A stretch of 64,000 nucleotides of DNA from Edolisoma coerulescens (taxonomy: Eukaryota; Chordata; Aves; Passeriformes; Campephagidae): NCBI GenBank assembly GCA_013397115.1, contig VWZW01004122.1:570834-634833 (forward strand), read 5' to 3'. The translations under genes and the position numbers were made by a program. The notes beneath the pieces were generated by a model. That model worked only from the letters and a program-made list of their open reading frames with translations, made no database searches and was not told the origin of the DNA. Numbering within the stretch: position 1 is the stretch's first letter; the number at the start of each line of letters is the position of its first letter. Positions 49,601 to 60,362 of the stretch are shown in pieces.

Positions 49601-51959
49601 GGACTTAAAGTGTTGTGATCTCCTTGTTCGTGCTTCACCTAACTATGAAGCTGTAGCCTGTCATATCAAAAGACAGGATCTTGAGAATCAGTCAGAAATG
49701 CACTTGGCGATCACAAGGCAAGTTGTCATAGGGTGCTTTATTTACAGAACTGGCTCAGCTTCAGATACTGCTTGCCAGCATGATTGCCGATCAAGATGCT
49801 GCTGCTCCTGCAACTCCAAGCACTGCTGGAGGGTTAAAAGAAAAGTGTAATATCAACTCTGTAATATTAAAAAGAATTTTCAATAGAAAACATTTCAAAG
49901 GGAATTTTTGACTGTATTACCCTTTAAAATATACAGCACTTTGCTATATAGCTTTCCCTTTCTTACTACATGAGATTTCCCAAAACTGTACAAGTGAAGG
50001 GGTTGAAGCAGATGCTCTGGATACAAAATAGTCACACTGAGCATAACATTTGAAATCGTTATTTTTTGTATATATATTCAAAGTTGTGTTTGTGACATCT
50101 AAATACCAAGTTAAAAAAGATCAGGGGATGGCATGATGTGTGAAAGGAGGCTCGACTTTCACAGTACTGTCAAGCTGTTGTTTTTCAGTATCTTGTAAAT
50201 GGCTGTCACAAACAAATAGAAAGGGTGTTGGAGCTTGAAGAACATTTTCCAGATAATGTTGCTTGAAAAAGACTGGAAGAAATTCATCCTGAAATAATTG
50301 TCACTAAGCTAACCTTAAAGATGAACTTGATCTGCTAAGTATACAGTCAGGAGCTGCACTGCTAAAACAGTGTTGTTTTCGAGTAAGAGCTTAACAAAAT
50401 ATTTCCTCTGCTCAGATACCATTGCTCAGAGATTGCTGCGGTGTGGCTGCTGGGTTGAGTCCTCCCCTTGTGCTTCCCCAGGAGCTACTCAGTATCAGAG
50501 TAAAGAACTAAACCTAGATAATTGTGTTGCAATCTTCTGTTCAAGTAATTATAAACCTTATGAACATCAGCCTCCATGTTCTGACTTAATTCAATACTTT
50601 GATTTTTAGCACAAGTAGTTCTTGGTTTTATAATTTAGTCAAACATTGATTTTTCTTCCTAGCATATTGTTAACAAAAAGAAAATGTGTCAGGTCCTGGA
50701 GACAGACTTTTCATTTTTGAGTTAGTAGAAAGCAAGTTCATAAAATGAGATGTATTTTTATTTACTTTGCTCACAGATGGGGAAATAGTCCCAGTAAAAT
50801 GGATTAAATAATTCCTCAGGGAAACCCTAATAGAGCAGAAAATTTGTCTTGATGAAACAGCCAGCTAAGGAGGCGGCAGGTCATGAGACAAAAGGGAATT
50901 GTCTCCTGGGAAGAGGCTGGCCTGCTCTCTGCTGTTTACCAAACCTCATCAATGACTCCTGGAGTAGTAATTGCAGACAACGCCACGATGTTGACATCTT
51001 TGTGGTGACAATAGCTGCTTCTCTGAGGTTAGATTACTATCAACGTACATCACCCTAAGTAGAAACTATCAGCCTAAAACAAATACATTCTCTGCTAGGC
51101 TACCACCGTGACTGCAAACTAGAAAAATTAACGGTCTTTTTTTTTTCTTTCCCTATTACGTTTGCATTGGTATTTCTACATGTTTGGATTAAAAAGTGAG
51201 GTCCCTTTTGTTTTAATTACTCTCACTTCTGGCTCCAGTGCAATGCTTGTGTTTCCTCAAAAGTATGATACGTTTTAGTGTCTATTTTAAATTGAAACTA
51301 ATACTAGTAGCTAAATGTGTACTGAATACACATTTGAAAATTGCGAATACAATTTGAAAATTGTTAACTTTTGCAAAATTTAGTGTCTGTGCTGTTTAAA
51401 ATGAAGGTCGTTTTGTACAGCTGGGAAGAAAAGGATTTTTGTGTTTTACGGAGGAAAAGCAATACTTTGAAAATAGTCCCTTTTTCCATGAAATTGATGA
51501 CTGGACAAAGAATAAACATTTCCATAGCAGAGCAAGTGTAAGGAGTGCAATTATACTGTAAATAGAGTTTAGACAAGGTCCTTGCAATGGAGTTACTAAT
51601 AATGAAAATATGTCAGGACAATTACTTGAATAGATTGAGCTGTTTGCACGACTAAGAGGAGGGAGACAGAGCCCATTTGTCCCAGTTCTTTGCAGAAATC
51701 TAGGCAGGAATCAAATTTTTCCTTTAGGCTTTCGTACCTTTACCCAGCAGAACGGGCCTCTTCAGACATCTGGAGGAGGGAGTTGCACTCTCCACTGGAG
51801 AAAGAGGAGGTGAAGTAGAAAAGTCAAATAAATCACTGATTTTTTGAAAACACTATTTTTATTTGTGAACTTTATTATATCGGGATCAGGTTTTCAGTGG
51901 AATTGAAGAGCCATCGAAGAGTCTTGCCGCACAGACTTTTGCCTGTTCCTGTCAGAAAG
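43615..51959. other. Intergenic/unknown region between the KYAT3 and 52-kb CpG islands
   Basis: No confident gene. Minus-strand frames at 45525-45764, 46688-46987 and 47037-47231 and a plus-strand frame at 47735-47953 were read and show no known family. A short GC-richer patch lies at about 49230-49390. Homopolymers lie at 48900-48930 and 51138-51147. A hairpin-capable inverted repeat is at 47464-47522. In mammals this interval holds the GBP cluster, and no GBP GTPase motif was seen here. Confidence 0.55.
47464..47522. repeat. 15-bp inverted repeat, hairpin-capable
   Basis: Arms tagtgtttcaagtac (47464-47478) and gtacttgaaatacta (47508-47522) pair along all 15 positions as plus-strand RNA, with a single G-U wobble and a 29-nt AU-rich loop. 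Stem length is short for a classical pre-miRNA, and no function is assigned. Confidence 0.8.
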
Positions 51960-52287
51960 GGTGGTGGGCGTTGGGTGTTTATGGCCGCGGAAGGAGACCC
52001 CCGTTGCTGCAGGGCATTCGCAGCGGCGGTGCCGCGGCTGAGGCGCGGCGGGGCGGGAGCTCATCCCGAGCGCACCCGCGCGGTACCGCTGCCCAGCATC
52101 GCCAGCCCCGCTCCTTCCGCTCGCCCCCAGCGGGCGTCGGGGCCGCTCCGGGACCCGCACCCCGTCCCAGCCGAAGCCTCCGGTGGGGTTAAATTGCCTT
52201 TCGCCAGTGTCACCTTCTCTCTTTTTATTTTCTAACAGCCAGCGGTAATGGCTTTCTCACTTCCTCCACCCCCTCCAACGGCTCGGG

Positions 52288-52296
52288 TTATTTAAA
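52288..52296 (+). promoter_or_regulatory. TATA-like box
   Basis: An isolated AT-rich ttatttaaa lies inside an otherwise very GC-rich island, 150 bp upstream of a consensus donor. A start about 25-30 bp downstream (around 52320) would be typical. Confidence 0.5.
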
Positions 52297-52319
52297 CGCC
52301 GACACCGAGGGGAAGGGGG

Positions 52320-52448
52320 GGCTGCTGCCTGCGCGCCGGCACTGCCTCGGCACCGCACCGAGGGGCTCTGAGGCAGACGGGCACGGGCACGGCCGCGGTG
52401 CCGGGAGCTGCCGGCACCGCTGGTAGGGGCGGTCAGGCGGTTCCGCAG
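52320..52448 (+). other. Probable non-coding first exon of the plus-strand gene
   Basis: It ends at ccgcag|gtgagc (donor at 52449-52450). The start is set only from the TATA-like box. No ATG-led frame of recognisable protein is present, consistent with a 5' UTR exon. Confidence 0.45.
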
Positions 52449-52469
52449 GTGAGCGGTAGGGCCGGGCTG

Positions 52470-52766
52470 NNNNNNNNNNNNNNNNNNNNNNNNNNNNNNN
52501 NNNNNNNNNNNNNNNNNNNNNNNNNNNNNNNNNNNNNNNNNNNNNNNNNNNNNNNNNNNNNNNNNNNNNNNNNNNNNNNNNNNNNNNNNNNNNNNNNNNN
52601 NNNNNNNNNNNNNNNNNNNNNNNNNNNNNNNNNNNNNNNNNNNNNNNNNNNNNNNNNNNNNNNNNNNNNNNNNNNNNNNNNNNNNNNNNNNNNNNNNNNN
52701 NNNNNNNNNNNNNNNNNNNNNNNNNNNNNNNNNNNNNNNNNNNNNNNNNNNNNNNNNNNNNNNNNN
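52470..52766. other. Assembly gap (297 N)
   Basis: Unresolved bases lie in the middle of the GC-rich island. Any frame spanning it is meaningless. Confidence 1.
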
Positions 52767-53235
52767 CCGCGGGCGGGGCTCGGCGAAAACTGCTGTGTGG
52801 TTTGCGTAACCGGTATCTGCGCGTGTCCTCGAGTGACTCGGGCGCTACAGGTCGCCTGGGGCCGCTTTCCTCCGCCCCGGGCTCCTCCGGCCAAGCGGCA
52901 GCTGCCACCCTTCGGCCCTGGGAGTGGAGGCGGCACCTGCCCTCGAGAAAGTGGCTGGCGGGGGCCAAGTCCCAGCGTCCCCGCGAGGGAGAGAAGAGTT
53001 AACTCAGTGTTGAGGCCTGACAGTTCTGCGCGTCGAACAAGAACCGTCTTATTTGTTGTTGTCTTCCTTTCCCCTGTCTGGCCAGTGCGTTTTCGTCTCA
53101 GCAAGTCAGTAATCTTGTAGCAGCCCCTTGCGTGGCAGCCTCTCTTCGCACCCTGGCTGAGTTGTGCGAGTGGCGTCAGGCTGACTTTGTGCCCCTCTGC
53201 TCAGGGGTGAAACTGAGGCAGCTTCCTGGCTTTGG

Positions 53236-53280
53236 GTCCGTGGTGAATGCTGCAGAATTTGTCCGTGGTGAATGCTGCAG
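53236..53280. repeat. 25-bp tandem duplication
   Basis: The 20-mer gtccgtggtgaatgctgcag occurs at 53236-53255 and again, identically, at 53261-53280 (period 25, spacer aattt). The exact identity suggests a recent duplication. Confidence 0.95.
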
Positions 53281-56200
53281 TTGACCGGTTATGTAGGAGT
53301 GATTAAAGTGGAGTTCCCTAAAGCTTAATTTTATATTAAGAATGTCATTAATTATGCTGATAAGGTAAATTGTGTTTGAATTGGCCCCTAGTGTGGTCAT
53401 TTAAAACCTTAGCTGTGATGTAGTCCTAGAACTAGCTAGAAGCTATGTGATCACTTATGGCTTCAAGTATTTAAGCTATAAGTTCTGCTGACTGACAGCT
53501 TTCTTTTTTTGTTTATGGAAAGGATAAGGTAAGGCATCAATTATTTCCGGTGTCTTGGAATTTTTCCTTACGTACCCTCCTCGCAGGGAGGGCAACGGAT
53601 TAGGCCTATTGATATGTCTTGTTTAACTTAAACTTTCAAGAGAGCAGTGAAGGAAAAACCCATGAGTATTAAGTAGTGAAATATTACAGTACTTGTAGAA
53701 TTTATTAAGTATTGTCTATCTATGTTGTACGTGTTTTCTTTACTCTGTGTAGCTCAGCTGACAGTGTGGGGAATAGAAGAGTTATCCTAAGTAACTGTTC
53801 TGCAGTGTATGTGGCCCTGAGCAGGACAAAGGACATGAAATGAAATGAAATGAGAGCGGAAAGGAGAATGATTATGGCAGAGAACCAGTAGTTAGTATAT
53901 GACACGGGGGGGAGGGGTTTAAGGGTTTTCTAGAGTATTTAAAGCATTCTGTTGTAGCCAGATAACAAAATGTTTATCAGAGAGTTTTGCATCAGCATGT
54001 ATTATTACATTCTACTGAGTTTTACATTGATATAATGCAATTGACTTTTAACTTCAGTAGGATTCATATAACTTGTAGAAATTGTGCAATATTGACTTGC
54101 TTGTTCCCTTACACTTTTGAGAGAAGGGAGTTGCTGGTCTGACTTGTATTTGTCTCCTCTTTCAGGAAAAGAGGATTTTCATGGGGAGAAAATTGCCATT
54201 TGTTTATTGCAAGTTACCAATACAGCTGTTGTTTGAAGTTAATGAAAGCATGTTGAATAATTTTTAGAGAGGGACCAACAATGCTAAAGAAACATCCATC
54301 AGTATTTCAGCATTGTAAAATGAACCTTGCAGAGCAGTATGTCACTGTCAAATAAGTATTTTTCTAAGAGATTTCTGAGGCGGGGTGGAGGGGGAAATCT
54401 TGTCTTGCTTTAGCTGCTGCTGTGCCTGGTCTGCCTGATGCGCTACAGGTAGCAAAAGAGACTGTGGCACTAATAATACTACTTCAGCTTACAATACCTA
54501 CTGCTAAAGCCATAAAGCTTTACTCAGCTAGGATTAGAAATGGATGTTTCATGTGACTAAGGGGATAAGGTGTGGTTTATATGGGTCTCTGTGCTGCCTG
54601 TCTAAGCATTTCATACTGCTCTCTGTATTCTGAGTGCTAACCTGTGGGCTGTATTTATCCTTAGGCATCCTTGTAACAGCTATTCAGCTGTTGTCTTGTA
54701 AATAGTGTTATTCTGCCAGTAGCTCTTGCAGTTACTCTTTTTAAAGATAAGTTAGCAGTCTGTGCTGTGGTTATGAAACTATTTGGTTCAGATGTCCTGG
54801 GCAGCCATGTAGAAGGGCAAGAAATGTAAAGTGGAATTAATATTCTAATGTTTATGTATGCTGTCTTTAGTGTTTAAGTGGTATAGGTTATATAGTTCCA
54901 ATTAGAGTTTTACTAGACTTGGTGAGTGCGCTTCAGTTTATTGTACTTATGCTTGGGTTTGGGGATTATTTTCCCCAAGAGTTGTTAGTGTGCTACAAAT
55001 GAGTTCTAGATTAAATTTTTAGCTAGTTGAAATGAAATTCTAATTCAGTATTGAACAAAAGTGTCATAATACTTATGAGTAGTTTTCCCAGCTATTTGAT
55101 TTAAACTTACTGATATGAAAAGGCTGTGCTTTGTAGTGGTGTAGTACCTTGGAAGGAAGGCAGATGATGTATCTCTCAGTAAAGCTGTTAAAAATGCAGT
55201 TTGAGGTACAGTGCTGCCATACCCTCTTTTGATGTACACCTGAGAGGATTCTAGGGTCTTTCAACAATCAGAAGCAAATTGTGGAGAACTTGTAATGGAC
55301 TCTTTTCAGTTTAATTCTCATTGGTGTTGGTCTGTTTCAAAATAATGTATTTGCATACACTGAAATAAATTATGTAACTGCATTTCCATCATAAGGGCTC
55401 AGCTTCTAACTATGTTTGGATGCTGTAAACTGGAATGCAATTTCTTATACTGAAATTGAGAATTTAGTTGACTGTGAGAAACTGAAGGGATTAAAAATGC
55501 TGGTAAGGGGTCCAGTGACGCCAATAAGAATATGGTAGTAACACAATCTGGTTGCTACTAATTGTTAGTATAATTTAGACGTTGTTACAAACACTTTGTT
55601 TCTTTGTGAGATAATACTTTGAATTGTGATTTTAGTTAGCAAAGTTTCAGTTTTATGGCACAACAGCTACAAAACTGGTCATGTAGTTTACACAGGCTTA
55701 ATTAAAGTGACATTGATTTTTAGAGCTCTTATTTCAAACCCCAGAAAATGTAACCCCTTATTGCTCAGATGTTATTGCCTTAGTTTTCTGGGGAAAATAT
55801 CAGTATTCAGTGAGTAGTTCAGGTTGTGAAGTATTTGTTTAGTTACTTTCTGGTAGTTAAATAAATCATCTGCATCCAAATATGAGGATCTACTGAGCTG
55901 AAATTTAATAATTGCACATTGTGATTTTAATGCTGAAGTGTTAGTCCTTTGAACTAATTTTTCCATCTGAATGAAAGCAAAATCTTGGTGTGCATTTGTT
56001 GTGTAATCCAAAATATTTGAAGGAGGGAGGGAATTTGAAAAATTTTAACTAAAACCTGCTTGTTTCTAGGCTGTGTTTAAATTATTTACAGGATAAACTT
56101 TTTAATTTTCAACCCATGCCAATGCAAGTGTGAAACTGATTATTGCTTTTCCAGTGCCTTTGCAGTACAGGAAAACTGTTTTGCAAGTAAACACTTTTTA

Positions 56201-56890
56201 TTAAACATTAACATTGTTTAAATACTAACTTTGCAGTGACACTGACTACAAAGTTGGGAAAATTATTGCTTAATTGAATTGAGATGTGAAATGTCAATAC
56301 TCAAGGGCTTTACTAACAGGAGTTAAAAGCAGTGTCTGCTTTGCTTCAAATTATTGTTCAGTTTCTTACAAATATGGGGCTAGAGGTTTTTTACTTCAAA
56401 GTTCTTAATTGATTCAGGTGATGATAAAACCTTGACTCTGGTTTTTGTAGTTCTTAAACTTGGCTCCATACCAAAGTGTGTTTCTGATAATACTGCCATC
56501 TGAAAAACCTTACCAGCTGTTGGATCTCTTCAGACAGCCTACTCAAAAAAGGGAATTTTGCGCAGCAGGAGACTTGCACAGCACGCTTGGGTTGATGGAA
56601 GTACAACGCGTGAACATAGGTCCTAAACTAACTTGGTGTTTGTTCAGGAAACAAAGCAGGATTACTGTGGATTTGCTGTAGAATTCAAGTCTGATCACTT
56701 GTTTGTGCTTCTGAAACTTAGTGTTGTCCTGGGAGATGCTTCTGATAAGCACAATACGGCTTTCGGCTCTCCTGATGCCATGCATACGTGCAGCTCTGAA
56801 CTGTAGAGCTGTGTTTAGGCATGCAATTAGTACATGCACTGTCACACAGCATGTGCAATGGGGAATTTGTCTTTCAATCCGTTCATTTTA

Positions 56891-57109
56891 TTAAAAGAAG
56901 AGAAGACGTAGCAGGTTGCTTTGTCCAATTAGTAAATACGTAATGCAGAGTAATATGAATAGGAAGATACTTAAGAGGCTGAGGGGATTGTGCAGCCAGA
57001 TTGCACTGCTGGAGGATTGGTAAAGCCTATTCAATTCCATTTCAAGCAGGCTTGTATTTGACTCCAGAATCTCAAGTTTTTCCTTTTCTTCCTTTGGTGT
57101 GGGGAGATT
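56891..57109 (-). CDS. Candidate terminal exon: coiled coil plus C-terminal membrane anchor, unrecognised
   Basis: From the acceptor tatgtttttaaag the minus strand is open for 72 codons to a TAA at 56891-56893, which is overlapped by AATAAA (56887-56892). A second acceptor (tttttgtgtgccag, exon from 57140) is also in frame. The product starts NLPTPKEEKEKLEILE, continues in leucine-spaced heptads (about residues 6-31), has a Ser-rich hinge, then a hydrophobic segment SLLSIFLFILLCITYLLIG (about 44-62) and a ten-residue tail. This layout is that of a tail-anchored (type IV or KASH-like) membrane protein. I cannot name it. Upstream exons should lie to the right on the minus strand, but none was established. 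Alternatives are a small protein from an internal Met, or a decayed exon. Confidence 0.45.
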   Translation of the reverse strand, partial: NLPTPKEEKEKLEILESNTSLLEMELNRLYQSSSSAIWLHNPLSLLSIFLFILLCITYLLIGQSNLLRLLFF

Positions 57110-59760
57110 CTTTAAAAACATAATATGGGTTACAGGAGAGCTGGCACACAAAAAGAGTGCCTGAGTTTGCATCAGATATCAATTGGAAATTCATCTGTTC
57201 CCATTATTCTGTTCTAGCTGTTTAGACCAAACATCTAGAATCAAGTGTTTCAGCTTGTCAGGCTGGCTGTCAAGAGTAACTGTCCTTCCTGTTAAACAAG
57301 ATGAAAACCTGCTGCTTCTGAGAGGAGATATAAGCAGCTACTGAAAATCCGAATCAGCTTTCCGATGTCAGAACTAATAGAGTGAAATCAGATGTGTTTC
57401 TGTATTGCTGCCCTGATAATTATATTTTCCTAGATGCAATTAAGTTCTTGTCTGTGGAAGTAATAATATTCCTTTCCAGAAAGTTCTCCATTAGTCTTAT
57501 GCAGCATCAGGAAAACTTAAAACTAAAAGACTATTTTTTGACCATTCTTAAATCTTGTAGCTATATTTGTACATGGTAATAATTATCTTGCAGGGACAGA
57601 ATACATTTGGTATATATTTTTTGTGACCTCAGTTGCGGTTTCCATTCTCAACATCTGCTATCCTGAGAGAATGCTGCATGGTCTTAGCAGTCTGTAAATG
57701 TTGAAAAAACATCAGTATCCTTTTTTTGGCCAAATGTTGAACTTTTAAGTTATTGTACTAGATAACCTTTCATATTTTAGAAACATCAGAATTATTCTAG
57801 ATAGAATGAGGACTACAAATATAAATTAATGTTTCTGAGATTGAACAAAGGTGATAACTGTCTGACCACTATTAGGAAAAGGAATAGTGTGTGTGCTTCC
57901 AGCTCTCACAACCTAATAGAAGCTTAGTACGATCCAGAACAGCCTCTCTAAATACTTAGTAAGAAATTATTACTGTATAGTATTCTTCGTTTAAATAATT
58001 CTTAGAGAAAGCAGAAACGTTGTCATGATTTTACAGTTGAGAAGTTTGAGTTGGAAAGAAATAAAATTACTTGCATGAAGCGATTCAGCTGTCAGAAGTT
58101 ATTAATGAAATATTGGGATGAAACAAGGTATGTCTCTATGGTATGATCAATACAAAGCACTCTCTTCTGAACCAGTGCTTGCATTAATATTTATTGTAGT
58201 CAGTATTTTAGAAGCTGATAAGACTCTTAAGTTTTAACCTTAATTTATATATTTTAAAAATGCATCTCTGAGTTTGAAAATAGTACTGAGACAGTAAAGC
58301 TGTACAAAACATTGCTTACTAGAAATGCTCACGTTTGATTCAGAGTCCAGGTTCTGCTTGGTTCGTTAGGGATCTTAGAAAGCACCATGGCTATGAATGG
58401 AGTGGTAGGTTCTGGACAAGCAGACAGCTTATTCTCAAAGAGATCAATCATGTTGATGCAATTACGTGAAAACAAAGCTGGTCTACCTTTCATTTTACTG
58501 TATTTTTTTACCATTAGAAGCCATATCTATTTAAGACTGTAACATACTTGTTCAGAAACTTAGGTTTGTACCTACTTACTAATTTTCCTACATTTTATTT
58601 TGTAGGGTTTTTGTGTAAACTGTTTGTCTCACCTATCTCTTTGCTTTTAAACGTGGATTTAAACAGAATCTTTTTCTCACTAGTACAGGCCTTTCTAGGA
58701 GCACAGGTTGTGGCCTATTTCAGCTAGAACACGACCCTTAACACCTTGGACTTAGTTTGAGGAGAGGGCTGGAGAAAGTGCTTTGACTAGTCAAAGTATT
58801 TATATCTGAATGTGAATTTGTATTTGAAATTGCTCTATGGGCTAGACTAGTAGGATATAAAAAGCACACAACATAACTTTTAAGTACAAATCTTATAATA
58901 CAGCTTCATTACAGAGTTTAATCTTCAAAGTAGTTGACTTGTTTTTACCCTCCCATCTGCTCTTGAGAGTTAAGCTTAAGTAACTTAAAGCACTTGGGCA
59001 GACCTAGATGATGTGATTCAGTATCTATAATGTGGCCCACAGGTATGTAATTTTAAGTACTTAGGCAACTGGAATGTTTGAATGTAGTCCATCTCCCTAG
59101 TGAGTGTTTGACCAGTGACATATTTTACAACCGAAGTTAACCTCTTAACTGGCCTTCCTTGAATAGAGGAAAGGCCCAATACTTGGATATCAATGATATT
59201 TAATGAGAAGTTAATGTGGCTCAAGGAAGACAGTGGTCTTTTTTGGAGTGCTGCAGGCATAGGAAGGAAATGCATAATGTAACTTATCTAATCCTGCACA
59301 GTCAGATTTCAGGAGTAAGTCTTGTGCTTGTAAAGCAAATCAAATTGGAATAAAGCATATTTTCAATTTAGATTAGACTGCGACTTTATAAGGACTTTAG
59401 ACTATATAAAGTATTTTTCTTGCATTAAGTGTACCAGAGAGAGAAAAAAAGGTGAAGCTGCCTTTAAGTTGTTTTAATGCCTTTTGTGTTGAACCTGGGA
59501 ATGTTCAAGCTTTTAGGTAGTTGAGGAAACTGAAATATACTTGCTATGTTCTACTCTTGTTTTTCTCAGCTTGATGAAGATATGGTAGTGGTAGAGTGAA
59601 GTAGTAGTTGCTTGATTTTGAGGGGTTTTTTTATCAACTTATGTGCTATGCAGTTAACTCTGAAGCAGTTGCAGAGAAGGGTAAGTCTTGTAAAGTAAAA
59701 ATGTTAGTGTAGCATAACTTACTAAATTTTAAACTATGTTTACAATTTTTTTCCCCTCAG

Positions 59761-59918
59761 AAATTACTTGGCTATATAGACTCATGTAAGCCTTCCCCCG
59801 AGAGCAAGGACTGATTCTTAAGCAGCATGAAACTTTGCTATTACAATTCTACACCTTATGTTCAGCTGTCTTGAGAGCAGGAATGTTTAAGAAAGGCAAG
59901 GGCCTCTAGTCAGTCCAG
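59761..59918 (+). other. Possible untranslated exon
   Basis: It follows a strong acceptor (aatttttttcccctcag) and could end at the donor ccag|gtacag at 59919. Frames are interrupted, so it would be 5' UTR. It is supported by splice signals only. Confidence 0.25.
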
Positions 59919-60280
59919 GTACAGATGGTTGAGATTGTCTGTAGCTGTAATTTCTGAGTATTTGGAAGGACTTCAGGTCTTTGATTATTTGAGAGGTTGA
60001 TATGGCAAACTTGTAATAATGTTAGTGTAGTGTTGAAGATCCAGTGCTTGAGGAATGTGCTGGCTATTGTAGAATGCGGGAATGTCTTTGTGTTTGTTTT
60101 AAATACAAAAGGATAGTCACTTACACATGTTTAATTGTCACCTGTGATCTCCTTCAGAAGGAGCTGGAAAGAAGCTTTCTCTAATCTTGTTTGTGTTGTT
60201 CTGCATTCAATGGAATACAGATTCAAAACTACAGTCCCTTATCAAAAAGGTCCTACAACTGAATCTGTGTATGCACACAG

Positions 60281-60362
60281 GTGACCAAAGTACAGATCCT
60301 GAAAGACGGTGTATCACTGCTTGAAAAAGGGAGAGGCAGTCATGTAAATGCTTCTGCTAAGA
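60281..60362 (+). other. Possible exon with strong donor
   Basis: It is bounded by gcacacag and aaga|gtaagtatgg. The donor is near-consensus, while the acceptor has a weak pyrimidine tract. One frame is open through all 82 nt (VTKVQILKDGVSLLEKG...), with no family recognised. Confidence 0.3.

Larger units (their letters stand above)
51960..52980 (+). promoter_or_regulatory. CpG-island promoter of a plus-strand gene (interrupted by gap)
   Basis: A third GC-rich, CpG-rich block. It contains GC boxes (ggggcgggag at about 52052; gggcggggct at about 52771), a TATA-like ttatttaaa (52288-52296) and a good plus-strand donor 150 bp later. From mammalian gene order the downstream gene may be LRRC8B, whose coding exon would be outside the window. 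This is inference only. Confidence 0.65.

Noticed and set aside
52288..53120. Frames of over 220 codons spanning the N gap
   Set aside because: Up to 100 of the codons are unknown bases, so the open frame is an artefact.
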